Source: Egicoccus halophilus (lineage in GTDB: Bacteria; Actinomycetota; Nitriliruptoria; Nitriliruptorales; Nitriliruptoraceae). From it: a DNA stretch of 64,000 nt. A model generated the notes under the pieces. It had not been told where the DNA came from. It made no database searches and saw nothing but the letters and a program-made list of their open reading frames with translations. Positions 9,501 to 17,468 of this stretch are shown here, piece after piece; within the stretch, counting starts at the first letter, position 1; each line of letters starts with the position of its first letter. Position numbers and translations under genes: made by a program. The stretch is taken from positions 992,001 through 1,056,000 of the forward strand of contig NZ_CP036250.1 in assembly GCF_004300825.1 (NCBI RefSeq), read 5' to 3'.

Positions 9501-9629
9501 CAGGGCGCCGACGGTGCCGAGGATGGTGCCGACGAGGACGAGCAGACCGACGCCGAACTGCTCGAGGAGCTCGAGCAGGGCGGTGACGGTGGTGACCCGA
9601 TCGGCGACGTCACCGACGACGACGCCTGA
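6531..9629 (+). CDS. UPF0182 large membrane protein
   Basis: A 1,032-residue member of UPF0182 (COG1615), conserved in actinobacteria and of unknown function. The first third holds about seven transmembrane helices (for example VVVLGVLLVVFSANRIAVLL and YLPWLIAGVAAVFGF). The middle is a long extracytoplasmic domain with family stretches such as LTYTHGFGVVASQVN and YPYSERGTLN. The C-terminal ~120 residues are highly acidic and probably a disordered or coiled tail. I chose the GTG at 6531 because GGAGG lies five to six bases upstream; an earlier TTG-type start at 6402 would add a low-complexity leader. A perfect stem-loop follows the stop. Confidence 0.88.
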   Translation: MRPPGVASARDPPDRPGGIRRLIERPVVGDLVRRRLGTVVVLGVLLVVFSANRIAVLLTDLWWFDERGYRDVFTTLLATRVGLGVAFGLLLAALIAGNLLVARRLRPFYIPSTPQQAQIQRYREMADPYLPWLIAGVAAVFGFTSGAAVSAQWESFLLWLNGGEVGTTDAQFGVDLGFYLFDLPFLSFLQTWLFTSLILTLMLTAGAHYLLGGIRPEAEGEKVLPSVKAHLAVLVAAALAVFAWGYWLDRYQLLYSDRGTVTGASYTDVNAELPALYLLLGVSAIAIVLVLLAIRQRGFLLPGAALALLIVASIILQGAYPAAIQRLRVDPQELAREQDFIERNLEATRLAFGLDEVGLQPFDIANDLDEGDVIDNEITLRNVRLWEPEVLETTFQQLQSLRPYYQFNDVAIDRYEIDGELRQVMIATRDLSELPAETDSWQNRHLTYTHGFGVVASQVNTANEQGQPVFLAANIPPAGEDEVVPGDEPGVYFGNFANPPFNLVRTDAEELDFESPDGTEQVTTVYDGAGGVDIGSLSRRLAFALRFGDYNLLLTNFITDESRIIFNRHVSERVRQVAPFLELDSAPYPVVSNGRVQWIIDAYTTSNAYPYSERGTLNLGQRQVPVNYVRNSVKAVVDAYDGDVTLYRVEEDDPILDAWVDIFPGIVEPMGEAPDEIVAHFRYPQDLFRLQADLYRTYHIPNAAPFYNRADEWSIPRDPAFAANQGQGATTDLTGASNQRALQPYYLLMRLPGEETEEFVLIQPYLALGRENMVAWLAGRSDGENLNELFAVRFPTDSQVLGPLQAQARIEQDDDISAYITLRDREGVQVRRGNLQVLPIADSLLYVQPLFLLNPQAEIPELARVALVMGNRTAFDTTFAGALAQLLGIAVPESIIDEEARDPGIDPAGPEDDPGLVDDGAEADEDTEPPTGEVTVSQNLLRQALEAFADAELALRDGNLAEYQQSVEEARQLLEEAAEAQGLTVDELVEQGADGAEDGADEDEQTDAELLEELEQGGDGGDPIGDVTDDDA

Positions 9630-9650
9630 TCCGCGGCTTCTTGCTGCGAG

Positions 9651-9685
9651 GACGCGGCCCGGGCCACCACGGCCCGGGCCGCGTC
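9651..9685 (+). terminator. Perfect 15-bp inverted repeat after UPF0182
   Basis: GACGCGGCCCGGGCC at 9651-9665 is followed by the loop ACCAC and its exact complement at 9671-9685. A stem this stable, 21 bases after the stop, is a likely transcription terminator. It has no T-run, as is common in high-GC actinobacteria. Confidence 0.75.
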
Positions 9686-10067
9686 GCGTCTCTGGGGGTG
9701 GACGTTCCGGCCGCTCTCGAGGTGACGGGCGTCGACCGCCACGATGGCGGTTTCCCGCGCCCGTGAAGGAAACCGTCGCCACGTCTCACGCGGCGGGGTG
9801 TCCAGCGTGCGTTTTCCCGCGCCGGTGCAGGAAGACGTCCGGCTGCCGCCGCCGCGGCCGGACGTCGGGCGCTCGCGTCACGGTCGGCCATCTGCGTCAC
9901 GGTCGGTGCAACGCCGCACGGGTTGCTTCACCAGACCGACCACGCGCCCGACCGGCCGGCCTCGAGCCCAGGTCAGGGACCCGGCGAAGTGCCGGAAACG
10001 GGCGAGAGGGCCGTTCTGTGCCCGATTGGCGTTCCGACGGGGGGACCGGGTACGTTACGCACATCGG
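9686..10067. other. Gene-free stretch before the initiator tRNA
   Basis: No convincing coding region is visible. Two short direct repeats occur: a ~30-bp imperfect pair built on TTTCCCGCGCC (about 9748 and 9811) and an exact 13-mer GCGTCACGGTCGG at 9875-9887 and 9894-9906. The tRNA promoter probably lies in the last 50 bases (a TACGTT -10-like element near 10051). Confidence 0.4.
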
Positions 10068-10145
10068 CGCGGGGTGGAGCAGTTCGGTCAGCTCGCCGGG
10101 CTCATAACCCGGAGGTCGCAGGTTCAAATCCTGCCCCCGCTACCA
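10068..10145 (+). tRNA. Initiator tRNA-Met (fMet, CAT anticodon)
   Basis: A complete cloverleaf can be drawn with CCA encoded: acceptor CGCGGGG, anticodon loop CTCATAA, T-arm GCAGG-TTCAAAT-CCTGC. Initiator hallmarks are the unpaired C1/T72 and the three G-C pairs in the anticodon stem (CCGGG/CCCGG). The D-loop is ten bases. The 3' end is the attachment site of the following island. Confidence 0.95.
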
Positions 10146-10232
10146 CGAAAAGGCCCTTCGGGGCCTTTTCGCATTTCATGGGGGCCGTATGGGTGCCATG
10201 GTTTGTGAGGTGACGCCCACGCTCCGTTACCG
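10134..10232. repeat. Left copy of island direct repeat (attL-like)
   Basis: The first 42 bases (10134-10175: tRNA 3' end, CCA and terminator) are identical to 19456-19497. The next ~57 bases match the right copy with about six differences, including the doubled ATGGGTGCC motif. This is the pattern left by site-specific integration at a tRNA 3' end. The surrounding tRNA gene remains intact on this side. Confidence 0.75.
10146..10171 (+). terminator. tRNA terminator with TTCG tetraloop
   Basis: An 11-bp stem CGAAAAGGCCC with a TTCG loop and its exact complement starts one base after the encoded CCA. An identical copy lies at 19468-19493 as part of the island's right-hand repeat. Confidence 0.85.
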
Positions 10233-10335
10233 GGTCTTTGTGCTGTCTGAGGGGACTTCGTCCGCGTTGGACGGGCAGCTCGCGTAGCGTCGACTGTCCG
10301 AATCGTTCGGGCGTCTGCACGACAGGAGTTGGGGC

Positions 10336-12756
10336 GTGACCGACCAGAGGAACTTGGCAAGCAGCCGCGTTGACGGTGGCGGGCCGGTCTACGGCTACAT
10401 GTCGCGGCTGATCTCCGACGTACTGATCGGCACGGGCAGCCTGCTCACCCCCGGGGAGCAGATCTGGACTCCCGATGTCGTCGACGACTTTTACGCCCAC
10501 TTCGTCGGGGCACGCGATCCCGAGACTGGAACGTTCCTCGAGAAGATGAACATCCAGCTCAGCGATGCATCTGCCGCGGCCCGGCAACTCGCGGCCGAGC
10601 TGCTCGTCCTGTACTATCTCCCGTGCCATCCGTCGGGAGTGTCCGCTGCCTCCAAAGCGGATCGCGTCCTGACGGCGCTGCACTGGTCCTCGCCGGACGC
10701 GGCGCTGCCTGAGGACGTCCGAGCGGTCTTTGAGGGTGGTCTCTGGCATCCCGGTACGTGGTACCTGACCCGTGCGGACCTCCAGGTCTCGTACCTGGCC
10801 GAGTTCACCCGCGAGTTCAAGCGGCTCCAGGGCGAGCAGCAGCAACGGTTGCTGGACGACCCGTGGGAGCTGAAGGACTTCGTTTTCGGCCTCAAGCCGC
10901 ACCACGCCCCGTCGACGCACCACGGCCTGATCCATCTGTTCCACCCGGACGTGTTCGAGCCGATCATTGCGGCTCAGGCGAAGCAGAAGATCGCCGTTCG
11001 GTTCGCCGAGCTGGTGACCGAGCCCACACACGATCTGGACCGGCAGCTCAAGCAGATTCGCGTCGGGCTGACGCCGATCCACAGTGCGGGATTCCACTTC
11101 TACGATGACGATGTCAAGCAGAAGTGGCAGCCCGACACGAGCAAGTGGGGCACCGCCATCGGGTGGGCCAAGCGGTGGTACGCGCAACCTGATTTCGACA
11201 CGCAAGAGCGCGACTACAAGCTCGACGTCAACCGTCAGATCGATGCGCTCGATGCCTCCGACCCCGAGGCGTTCACGAACGGCGTGGCTGCGGCGCTGCG
11301 GAACAACCTTGTGAACTATCGCGTCAGCAGCGACCTCGCCGAACTGATGCGGGCGGATCCGGTGACGGCGACACGCGAGATCACCTCCGTGCGCTCGCGG
11401 CGCGACGACGCGGCGGCTTACGAGACTGCGGTGAAGTGGCTGGAGCAGGCGCAGACGACCGGCAGCGGGTCCTTCGCCAACCTCCTGTCCGTCCTGATCC
11501 TCAACGAGTCGCACCCCCCGTTCCGGCCCACACCCATCACCAAGTTCGCGGCGCTGGTCGGCGTGTCCGCACCCGACAGCCAGGCAGGTGCAACCGCGCG
11601 CTATCTGGCCGCGTTGGACCTGTTTGACACGTTCATCTTCGAGGCGGAGGCCCGAGGTCTCGAGCTCCGCGATCGCCTCGACGCCCAGTCGCTGATCTGG
11701 ACTCTGGCATCCACGGAACCCCCCGCCGACTGGCCCGAGAGTGACCGCGTTGCGTTCCTGAGGTGGCGAGGGGGGGCCGTCGAAGAGGGAGAGAGTGACG
11801 AGGAGACGGACCTGAGCAACGGCGTCGGCGTCGCATCGCTGGACGACCGGCTCCGTGAACTCTCGGAGCGGTATCACCTCGGGTCCAAGTTCCTTCCCCA
11901 GGTGTTCCGCCTGCTCGAGAAGCGACGCCAGGTCATCTTCCAAGGGCCACCCGGCACCGGTAAGACGTTCATTGCCCGGAAGCTGGCCGAGTCGATCGCA
12001 GGCACCGAAGGTGACGTCCGGCTGGTCCAGTTCCACGCCTCGTATGCCTACGAAGACTTCGTGCAGGGCTACCGGCCGACCGAGGAGGGCACGTTCGTCC
12101 TGCGCGATGGGCCCCTTGTCGAACTGGCCCGCAAGGCCCGCCAGTCCGAGAACGCTACCTTCGTCCTGATCATCGACGAGCTGAACCGGGCGAACGTCGC
12201 CAAGGTCCTGGGCGAACTGTACTTCCTGCTCGAGTACCGGGGTGAGAGCGCCCGCATGCAGTACACGGGCACGCCGTTCACGCTGCCCGAGAACCTCTAC
12301 GTGATCGGCACGATGAACACGGCCGACCGGTCGATCGCGCTGCTCGACTCGGCGCTGCGACGTCGGTTCTGGTTCGTGGAATTCGCCCCGGATGTCACAC
12401 CCGTGAAGGGTCTGCTCGCGCGCTACCTCGCCGACGAGCACCCGGCACTGACCTGGCTCGCCGATGTCGTCGACCGCGCCAACCAGCTGCTCGACGATCG
12501 CGACGGTGCGATCGGTCCGTCCCACTTCCTGCAGCCGGACCTGACCGAGGAACTTGCACGGCTCACCTGGACGCACGCAGTGCTCCCGCACGTCCAAGAA
12601 CGACTGTTCGACCAGTCCGAACGGATCCGCGACTTCGACTTCGAAGCGCTCCGTGCGTCCGTCACCGCCAGCACACCCGACCCCGAGCCGCCGCCAGTCA
12701 CCGCCGGCAACGGCGAGGCAGCTGACCTGGTCGACGGGGCGCCCGTCGATGGCTGA
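10336..12756 (+). CDS. mcrB: McrB-like AAA+ GTPase subunit of type IV restriction
   Basis: The motor subunit of a McrBC-type, modification-dependent restriction system, 806 residues. The C-terminal AAA+ module holds Walker A GPPGTGKTF (about residue 538), Walker B LIIDELNRANVAKV, and the NTADRSIALLDSALRRRF segment with sensor and arginine-finger residues, all characteristic of the McrB clade. The N-terminal ~500 residues should carry DNA recognition but do not resemble the Escherichia coli McrB DNA-binding domain, so the recognised modification is unknown. The GTG start follows AGGAG. The stop overlaps the mcrC start by 8 bp. It is the first gene after the left repeat. Confidence 0.88.
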   Translation: MTDQRNLASSRVDGGGPVYGYMSRLISDVLIGTGSLLTPGEQIWTPDVVDDFYAHFVGARDPETGTFLEKMNIQLSDASAAARQLAAELLVLYYLPCHPSGVSAASKADRVLTALHWSSPDAALPEDVRAVFEGGLWHPGTWYLTRADLQVSYLAEFTREFKRLQGEQQQRLLDDPWELKDFVFGLKPHHAPSTHHGLIHLFHPDVFEPIIAAQAKQKIAVRFAELVTEPTHDLDRQLKQIRVGLTPIHSAGFHFYDDDVKQKWQPDTSKWGTAIGWAKRWYAQPDFDTQERDYKLDVNRQIDALDASDPEAFTNGVAAALRNNLVNYRVSSDLAELMRADPVTATREITSVRSRRDDAAAYETAVKWLEQAQTTGSGSFANLLSVLILNESHPPFRPTPITKFAALVGVSAPDSQAGATARYLAALDLFDTFIFEAEARGLELRDRLDAQSLIWTLASTEPPADWPESDRVAFLRWRGGAVEEGESDEETDLSNGVGVASLDDRLRELSERYHLGSKFLPQVFRLLEKRRQVIFQGPPGTGKTFIARKLAESIAGTEGDVRLVQFHASYAYEDFVQGYRPTEEGTFVLRDGPLVELARKARQSENATFVLIIDELNRANVAKVLGELYFLLEYRGESARMQYTGTPFTLPENLYVIGTMNTADRSIALLDSALRRRFWFVEFAPDVTPVKGLLARYLADEHPALTWLADVVDRANQLLDDRDGAIGPSHFLQPDLTEELARLTWTHAVLPHVQERLFDQSERIRDFDFEALRASVTASTPDPEPPPVTAGNGEAADLVDGAPVDG

Positions 12757-14002
12757 GCACGTCCCCCTCCGCGAGTACCAACCGACGGGTCCGACCCGGC
12801 TCTCGGCGGCCGAACGCGACGCGCTGCTGGCAGCCAGCGTGACGGTCACGCCGGTCAGCGGCACAACGGACCTGTACGAGGTGCGTCCCGGCTCGACGGT
12901 CGGTGTCGTCCGGGTACGCGACCGTCAGTTCGACATCGCACCCAAGATCGGGATCCAGCGGCTGTTAAACCTGCTCACCTACTCGATCCGTGACGAGTTC
13001 TGGGGCGACGAGCTCGCCGAGTACGGCCGGGACGCGGACCTACTCGAGGTCGTCGCCGCCGCCTACGCGCTGCGGCTGGAACGCACCCTCGAGCGTGGCG
13101 TCGTCCGGGGCTACCGGCATCGCGCGGAACGCGGCGTCGCGATCCGCGGCCGGATCGACATGGCCGCCCAGGTCCGCCGTGAGTTCGGGCGCATGCTGCC
13201 CATCAACATCGCGTACGACGATCACACGATCGACATCGACCCCAACCGGATCCTGCTTGCGGCCGTGCTCCGGCTGCGGTCGCTCCGGCTTCGCACCGAT
13301 CGGACACGCCGACGCCTGCTCATGGCGCTGGACCGCCTCGACGGTGTGACCGCGGTCCGCTACGACCCGCGACGGCTCCCTCGAGTCTCGTCGACTCGCC
13401 TCGACCATCACTACCGGCCGGCTCTGGCCATGGCGGCGTTGATCCTTAGCAACAGCTCCGTCGAAGCGGGTACACCGGTGGGTTCCGCGGACGCGATCCT
13501 CTTCAACATGAACGAGGTCTTCGAGGACTTCATCGTCGGCGCCCTGCGAGAGCAGCTCGCTCTCGACTCGAGGACGTTCCCGCAGGGCGACACCCGACTG
13601 ACCCTCGACGAGGGCGCGCGCGTGGGCCTCGAACCTGACCTCTCATGGATCCAGGCGGGACGTCCGATCTTCGTCGGTGATGTCAAGTACAAGCGGCTGA
13701 CGGCTGCCGGGTATAAGCACCCGGATCTGTACCAGGTGCATGCGTACGCACGGGCAGCCGGCCTTCCGTCGACCCTGCTGGTCTACGCCGCCGGCGAGGC
13801 CGAGTCCGCGATCTACCGTGTCGTTCGTGGTGGACCGGAGATCGAGGTCGTGGTCATCGATCTCAACCGCGATCTCGAGGGACTCGCACGCGAGATGGCC
13901 CGAATCGCCAGCCGAGTGCGGCAGCACGCAGAGCGTGGCCGCGCAGCCCTGAACCTCGTCTCGACGTCGCCCCCTACAACTACCACCCCTGTCGCTAGCT
14001 AG
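12749..14002 (+). CDS. mcrC: McrC-like nuclease subunit of type IV restriction
   Basis: A 417-residue McrC homologue, the endonuclease partner of McrB. The PD-(D/E)xK core is visible as GLEPDLSWI followed by IFVGDVKYK near residue 310. The N-terminal domain (VGVVRVRDRQFDIAPKIG) is the McrB-binding and stimulating part. The start ATG lies inside the last codons of mcrB, so the pair is translated together. Codon use is GC-rich like the chromosome. The 3' end abuts a helicase fragment destroyed by insertion sequences. Confidence 0.87.
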   Translation: MAEHVPLREYQPTGPTRLSAAERDALLAASVTVTPVSGTTDLYEVRPGSTVGVVRVRDRQFDIAPKIGIQRLLNLLTYSIRDEFWGDELAEYGRDADLLEVVAAAYALRLERTLERGVVRGYRHRAERGVAIRGRIDMAAQVRREFGRMLPINIAYDDHTIDIDPNRILLAAVLRLRSLRLRTDRTRRRLLMALDRLDGVTAVRYDPRRLPRVSSTRLDHHYRPALAMAALILSNSSVEAGTPVGSADAILFNMNEVFEDFIVGALREQLALDSRTFPQGDTRLTLDEGARVGLEPDLSWIQAGRPIFVGDVKYKRLTAAGYKHPDLYQVHAYARAAGLPSTLLVYAAGEAESAIYRVVRGGPEIEVVVIDLNRDLEGLAREMARIASRVRQHAERGRAALNLVSTSPPTTTTPVAS

Positions 14003-14026
14003 ACCGCGACCAGGGGCAGACGACGG

Positions 14027-14116
14027 GTGGACGCCTTCACCGTTTGCCGACCCCTCGTCGAGGAGTACTCGCGGTTCACCCAGCCGTCCGTCGACATCCG
14101 CGACGAGGGCCCCTGA
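14027..14116 (+). pseudogene. N-terminal stub of a DEAD/DEAH-type helicase
   Basis: Thirty codons start at a GTG 24 bases after mcrC and read VDAFTVCRPLVEEYSRFTQ and then PSVDIRDEGP. The pattern of a charged helix, Y-x-x-F-T and VDIRD is familiar from the N-termini of large defence-associated DEAD/DEAH helicases. The frame ends in a TGA formed by the left end of the IS3-family element, so the rest of the gene is gone. Identification is by resemblance only. Confidence 0.45.
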
Positions 14117-14575
14117 GGTGAGCCCTTCGTAGTGGTCCAGGTGTTGTGCGACTCTGATGCCCGTGTTCGGGCTGGAGGATCACGACACGATGAGTTCCAA
14201 GCGCCGGCGGCACACGCCGGAACAGATCATCCGCAAGCTCGCCGAGGGACACAAGCTGCTCGCGGCCGGCAAGCCGCTCGAGCAGGTCTGCCGGCACCTG
14301 GAGGTCGCGGAGTCGACCTGGCATCGGTGGCTGTCGCAGTACAGCGGGATGAAGGCCAACGAGGCCAAGCGGCTCAAGGAACTCGAGCGCGAGAACGCCC
14401 GGCTGAAGAAGCTGCTGGCCGAGGCGGAGCTGGACAAGGCGATGCTGCGTGAGATCTCGGAGGGAAACTTCTGACCCCGGACCGCAAGCGCAGCGCCGTT
14501 GCGATGCTGCGTGAGCGGTTCGGGGTGTCAGAACGGCGTGCCTGCAAGGTGGTCGGCCAGCACCGCTCCACCCAG
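14114..14575 (+). mobile_element. Truncated IS3-family element
   Basis: The left end appears to be TGAGGTGAGCCC at 14114. The element carries an intact orfA and the first ~35 codons of orfB (TPDRKRSAVAMLRERFGV), then stops exactly where the IS21-family end begins at 14576. The right end is missing, so it is a dead remnant. Confidence 0.75.
14190..14474 (+). CDS. IS3-family transposase OrfA
   Basis: A 94-residue OrfA with an N-terminal helix-turn-helix (RRHTPEQIIRKLAEGHKLL ... VCRHLEVAESTWHRW) and a C-terminal leucine-zipper helix (ELERENARLKKLLAEAELD), as in the IS407/IS51 branch. The ATG at 14190 follows GGAGGA; an upstream ATG at 14157 has weaker support. In intact elements OrfA and OrfB fuse by frameshifting; here OrfB is cut, so only DNA binding could remain. 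Confidence 0.85.
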   Translation: MSSKRRRHTPEQIIRKLAEGHKLLAAGKPLEQVCRHLEVAESTWHRWLSQYSGMKANEAKRLKELERENARLKKLLAEAELDKAMLREISEGNF

Positions 14576-14675
14576 TGTCAACGGACATCGGGATCTCCCC
14601 GGTGGCGGACGTGAGACCTCCCCGGTGGTGGACAGCAGTTCTCCCCAGCCGCGGACATGAGATCTCCCCACGGGG

Positions 14676-15449
14676 TCAGGCCAGGGGCGTCACCCCCTTG
14701 CCGTCGCGGGCTTGGGCGAACCGGTAGGAGTCGCCGTCGGTGACCACGACGTGGGCGTGGTGCATGAACCGGTCGACGGCGGCGGTGGCGATGGTGGTGG
14801 GCAGCAGCTGGTCGAACCCGCCGGGGTGGATGTTGCTCGAGATGGCGACCGAGCGACGTTCGTAGGCGGCGTCGATGACGCGGAACAGCGCTTCGGCGGC
14901 CTCGGCGGGGACGGGGAGCAGCCCGATGTCGTCGATGACGACCAGGTCGGCCTTCAACACCCGATTGACGGCTTTAGCGACCGAGTCGTCCGCACGATGT
15001 CGGGTCACGAGCCTGCCGAGGGACTCGATGGTGAACCACGCGACCACCAGCCCGTCATCGATCGCGGCCTGACCGAGGGCTTCGAGCAGATGCGACTTGC
15101 CGGTCCCGGACGGTCCGACCACGGCCAGGTTCTCGGCCCGGCGGACCCATTCGAGGGTGCGCAACGCCTGCTGGGTCGAGGGCGGGATCGTCGAGGCGTC
15201 AGCTCGCCACGTGTCGAAGGTCTTGCCGGTCGGAAACCCGGCGCGGCGCCGGCGGTTGCGGATCGTGGCGGCGTCCCGGCCCTGGGCTTCTTCAGCGAGC
15301 AGGACCCGGACGAGCTCGGCAGGTTCCCAACGTTGCGCTTTGGCGGTGGGCAGCACGTCGACGGCGGCCTTGCGCAGGTAGGGCAGCCGCAGCCGTCGGG
15401 CGAGCGCTTCGACCTCGGCGTCGAGGGCTTGGGACTTCGAGACGGTCAT
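14676..15449 (-). CDS. istB: IS21-family ATPase IstB
   Basis: A 257-residue transposition helper ATPase of the DnaA/DnaC-like AAA+ group. Walker A is GPSGTGKSHLLEAL and Walker B is LVVIDDIGLLP. The start ATG overlaps the istA stop (ATGA), the usual istAB arrangement. It looks intact, so it might still act in trans on another IS21 copy. Confidence 0.9.
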   Translation of the reverse strand: MTVSKSQALDAEVEALARRLRLPYLRKAAVDVLPTAKAQRWEPAELVRVLLAEEAQGRDAATIRNRRRRAGFPTGKTFDTWRADASTIPPSTQQALRTLEWVRRAENLAVVGPSGTGKSHLLEALGQAAIDDGLVVAWFTIESLGRLVTRHRADDSVAKAVNRVLKADLVVIDDIGLLPVPAEAAEALFRVIDAAYERRSVAISSNIHPGGFDQLLPTTIATAAVDRFMHHAHVVVTDGDSYRFAQARDGKGVTPLA

Positions 15450-16992
15450 CGGCCGACCTCCGCCCAACGCGACGTGCCGGTCTGCAGCGAGTGCCCCTCG
15501 ACGAGCGGGACCACGACCCCGTCACCGTTGCTGCGACGCCGATGCCGCAGAATCGAGGCGAGATCGCCTTCGGCGAACCGGCCGGCCTTGGCGGCTGTGG
15601 CCAGCGCGGCGTCGACCTCGGCCTGGTCGTAGACCGCGGCGAATTCGACCGCCTGGTTCATCTTCATCCGAACCCGCGCGGTCCTGGCCGCAGCGGCGGC
15701 GGTCAACCAGGCCGCCGCTCCCGGGCCGAGCGCGAGGAACGCGGCCTCGCCCGGCGTGCGAGGTGCCGGGCGGTGCTCGAGGATCTTCGACGCCGACCGG
15801 GGCGGGTAGTGCGATAGATCCAGCCGCGGCGTGCCGGGGGTGGAGACCAGGTGGCGGGCGACCTCGGTCACGCCGTCACGGCCCTGGTGGGCGATGACGA
15901 CCTCGTCGCCGTCGACGCGGACGAACACGGTCTGGTCGATCAGCTGGTGTGGGACCGAGTAGCGCACCCCACCCAGCGAGATCACCGAACTGCGCGACAC
16001 ACCCGGGTTTCGCCCAACGCGGCCACGTAGGGGTCACGGGGCACCGGGTGGAGCCGTGCCTGTTCCTCGGCGAGCATGTCGACCGGGGGCCGGCCGGTCT
16101 CACGATGCGGGCGGGCGTTGATGTGCTCACACCACATGGCGGCCTCAGCCCGCAGCTCGGCGAAGCTGTGGTAGGCGTCGCGCAGGTTCGCCGTGGTCGG
16201 GACCAGATCCGCCTTCGCGATCCGCACAGTCGCTTCCGAGCCGCCCTTGGACTCCGGATCGGCCGGCACGCAGGTGGTGATCTGGGTGCCGTAGTGGCGG
16301 CCCGCGGCGGCCATGTCGGGATGGCGGACCGGGATCCCGGCGACATGCTCGGCCGTGACGGTCTTCTCGTTGTCGGTCAACGTGTAGGTCGCGATGCCCT
16401 CCACCCGACGGAACGTCTCGTCCAGGCACGACAGCACGGTCGGCAGGGTGCGGTCCCACACCGGGATCACCACCCGGAAACGGCTCCACGCCAGCCAGGC
16501 ACAAAACAGCAGCGTCGCCCGCCCGGCGATCCTCGGTCCGGTGCCCCAGTCGAACTGCAACCAGCCGCCCGGTTCAGTGATCCAGGGCCGATACACCCGA
16601 CGTCGTCCCGCCGCGTAGTGGTACTTGGCCTCGGCAACCGCCCGGCGCGTCGTGCGGTCGGTGCCGTCAAACCCCATCGCGGTCAGCCGCTCGTGCACGA
16701 CATCGGCCCGGATGTCGCCCTCGGAACGTTCGACGAGCTCTTCGATCTTGGCCCGGTAGCCGTCGATCATCGACGGCCGCGGCACGCTGGCCGACGGGTC
16801 GGCAGCCGCGGCACGGCGCTCGACGTAATGCTTGACGGTGTGGTGGTCGCAGCCAGCCAACCTGGACGCGCCGCGGTAGGTGCCCACGAGGTCGTAGGCC
16901 TCCAAAATCTCCATGATCTCTCCGGCAGACTTGATCCCGATCCCTCCTGGTCGGCGACGCTTCAGCACCGCCGTCGTACCGGGAGGGATCAC
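15446..16992 (-). pseudogene. istA: IS21-family transposase IstA, frameshifted
   Basis: The first part (16992 to about 15982, 336 codons) has an HTH and the DDE core: FDWGTG, ...TDNEK, and the Glu of GGSEATV. It ends prematurely just after ALGETRVCRA. The C-terminal part continues in another frame from about 16000 to 15446 (SSVISLGGVRYSVPHQL, the usual IstA C-terminal domain). One base gained or lost near 15990 would restore a ~510-residue IstA. I see no slippery heptamer, so decay or a sequencing error is likelier than programmed frameshifting. Confidence 0.82.
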
Positions 16993-17468
16993 TCGTTCAC
17001 GACAACCGTGACGAGCACGATGGACAACACCGGGGAGATCTGATGTCCGCGGGGAGCTTTCGTGTCCGCCACCGGGGAGGTCCGCTGTCCGCCTACGGGG
17101 AGAATCTCATGTCCGCCGACACCGTGTCCTGCCGCTGAGAGGCGCCAAGAACGTCCGGGCGATCGTCGATTCCGAGTTCCTCGGTCGCCTCGGGATGCCG
17201 CTGTTCGCCCTGCTCGACAACGTTCGGGTAGAGACGCTTCGCGGGGGTGAGCCGGAGCGCCCTACAGACGAGGAGAAGCTGATCCTCTCGCTGCTCAAGC
17301 AGGCTCCTCGCGATGATCTCGAGTTCCTCCCGTACTCCGAACCCGACATCATCGCCGCATTGCCCCTGGTGACCGTCGTTCGCCGCTTCGACGCGGTGAC
17401 CGCCGATCGCCTGGACTCCGATGACGGCTACTGGACCGCAGAGATCGCCCGGTGGCGCCGTGAGGTGG

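Larger units (their letters stand above)
14576..17121 (-). mobile_element. IS21-family insertion sequence
   Basis: The ends are TGTC...GGACAT at 14576 and its inverted match ending at 17121 (read inward TGTCGGCGGACATGAGAT). Both ends contain several subterminal repeats of the type GGACAT/GGACA followed by CTCCCC, spaced ~22-28 bp, as expected for IS21 multiple terminal repeats. It encodes istA (broken) and istB leftward. No 4-8-bp target duplication is visible: the left flank is IS3 DNA and the right flank a different gene, so a deletion or recombination followed insertion. Confidence 0.82.

Noticed and set aside
15982-16000. Programmed frameshift producing full IstA
   Set aside because: No slippery heptamer or downstream structure is evident, and IS21 istA is normally a single frame.
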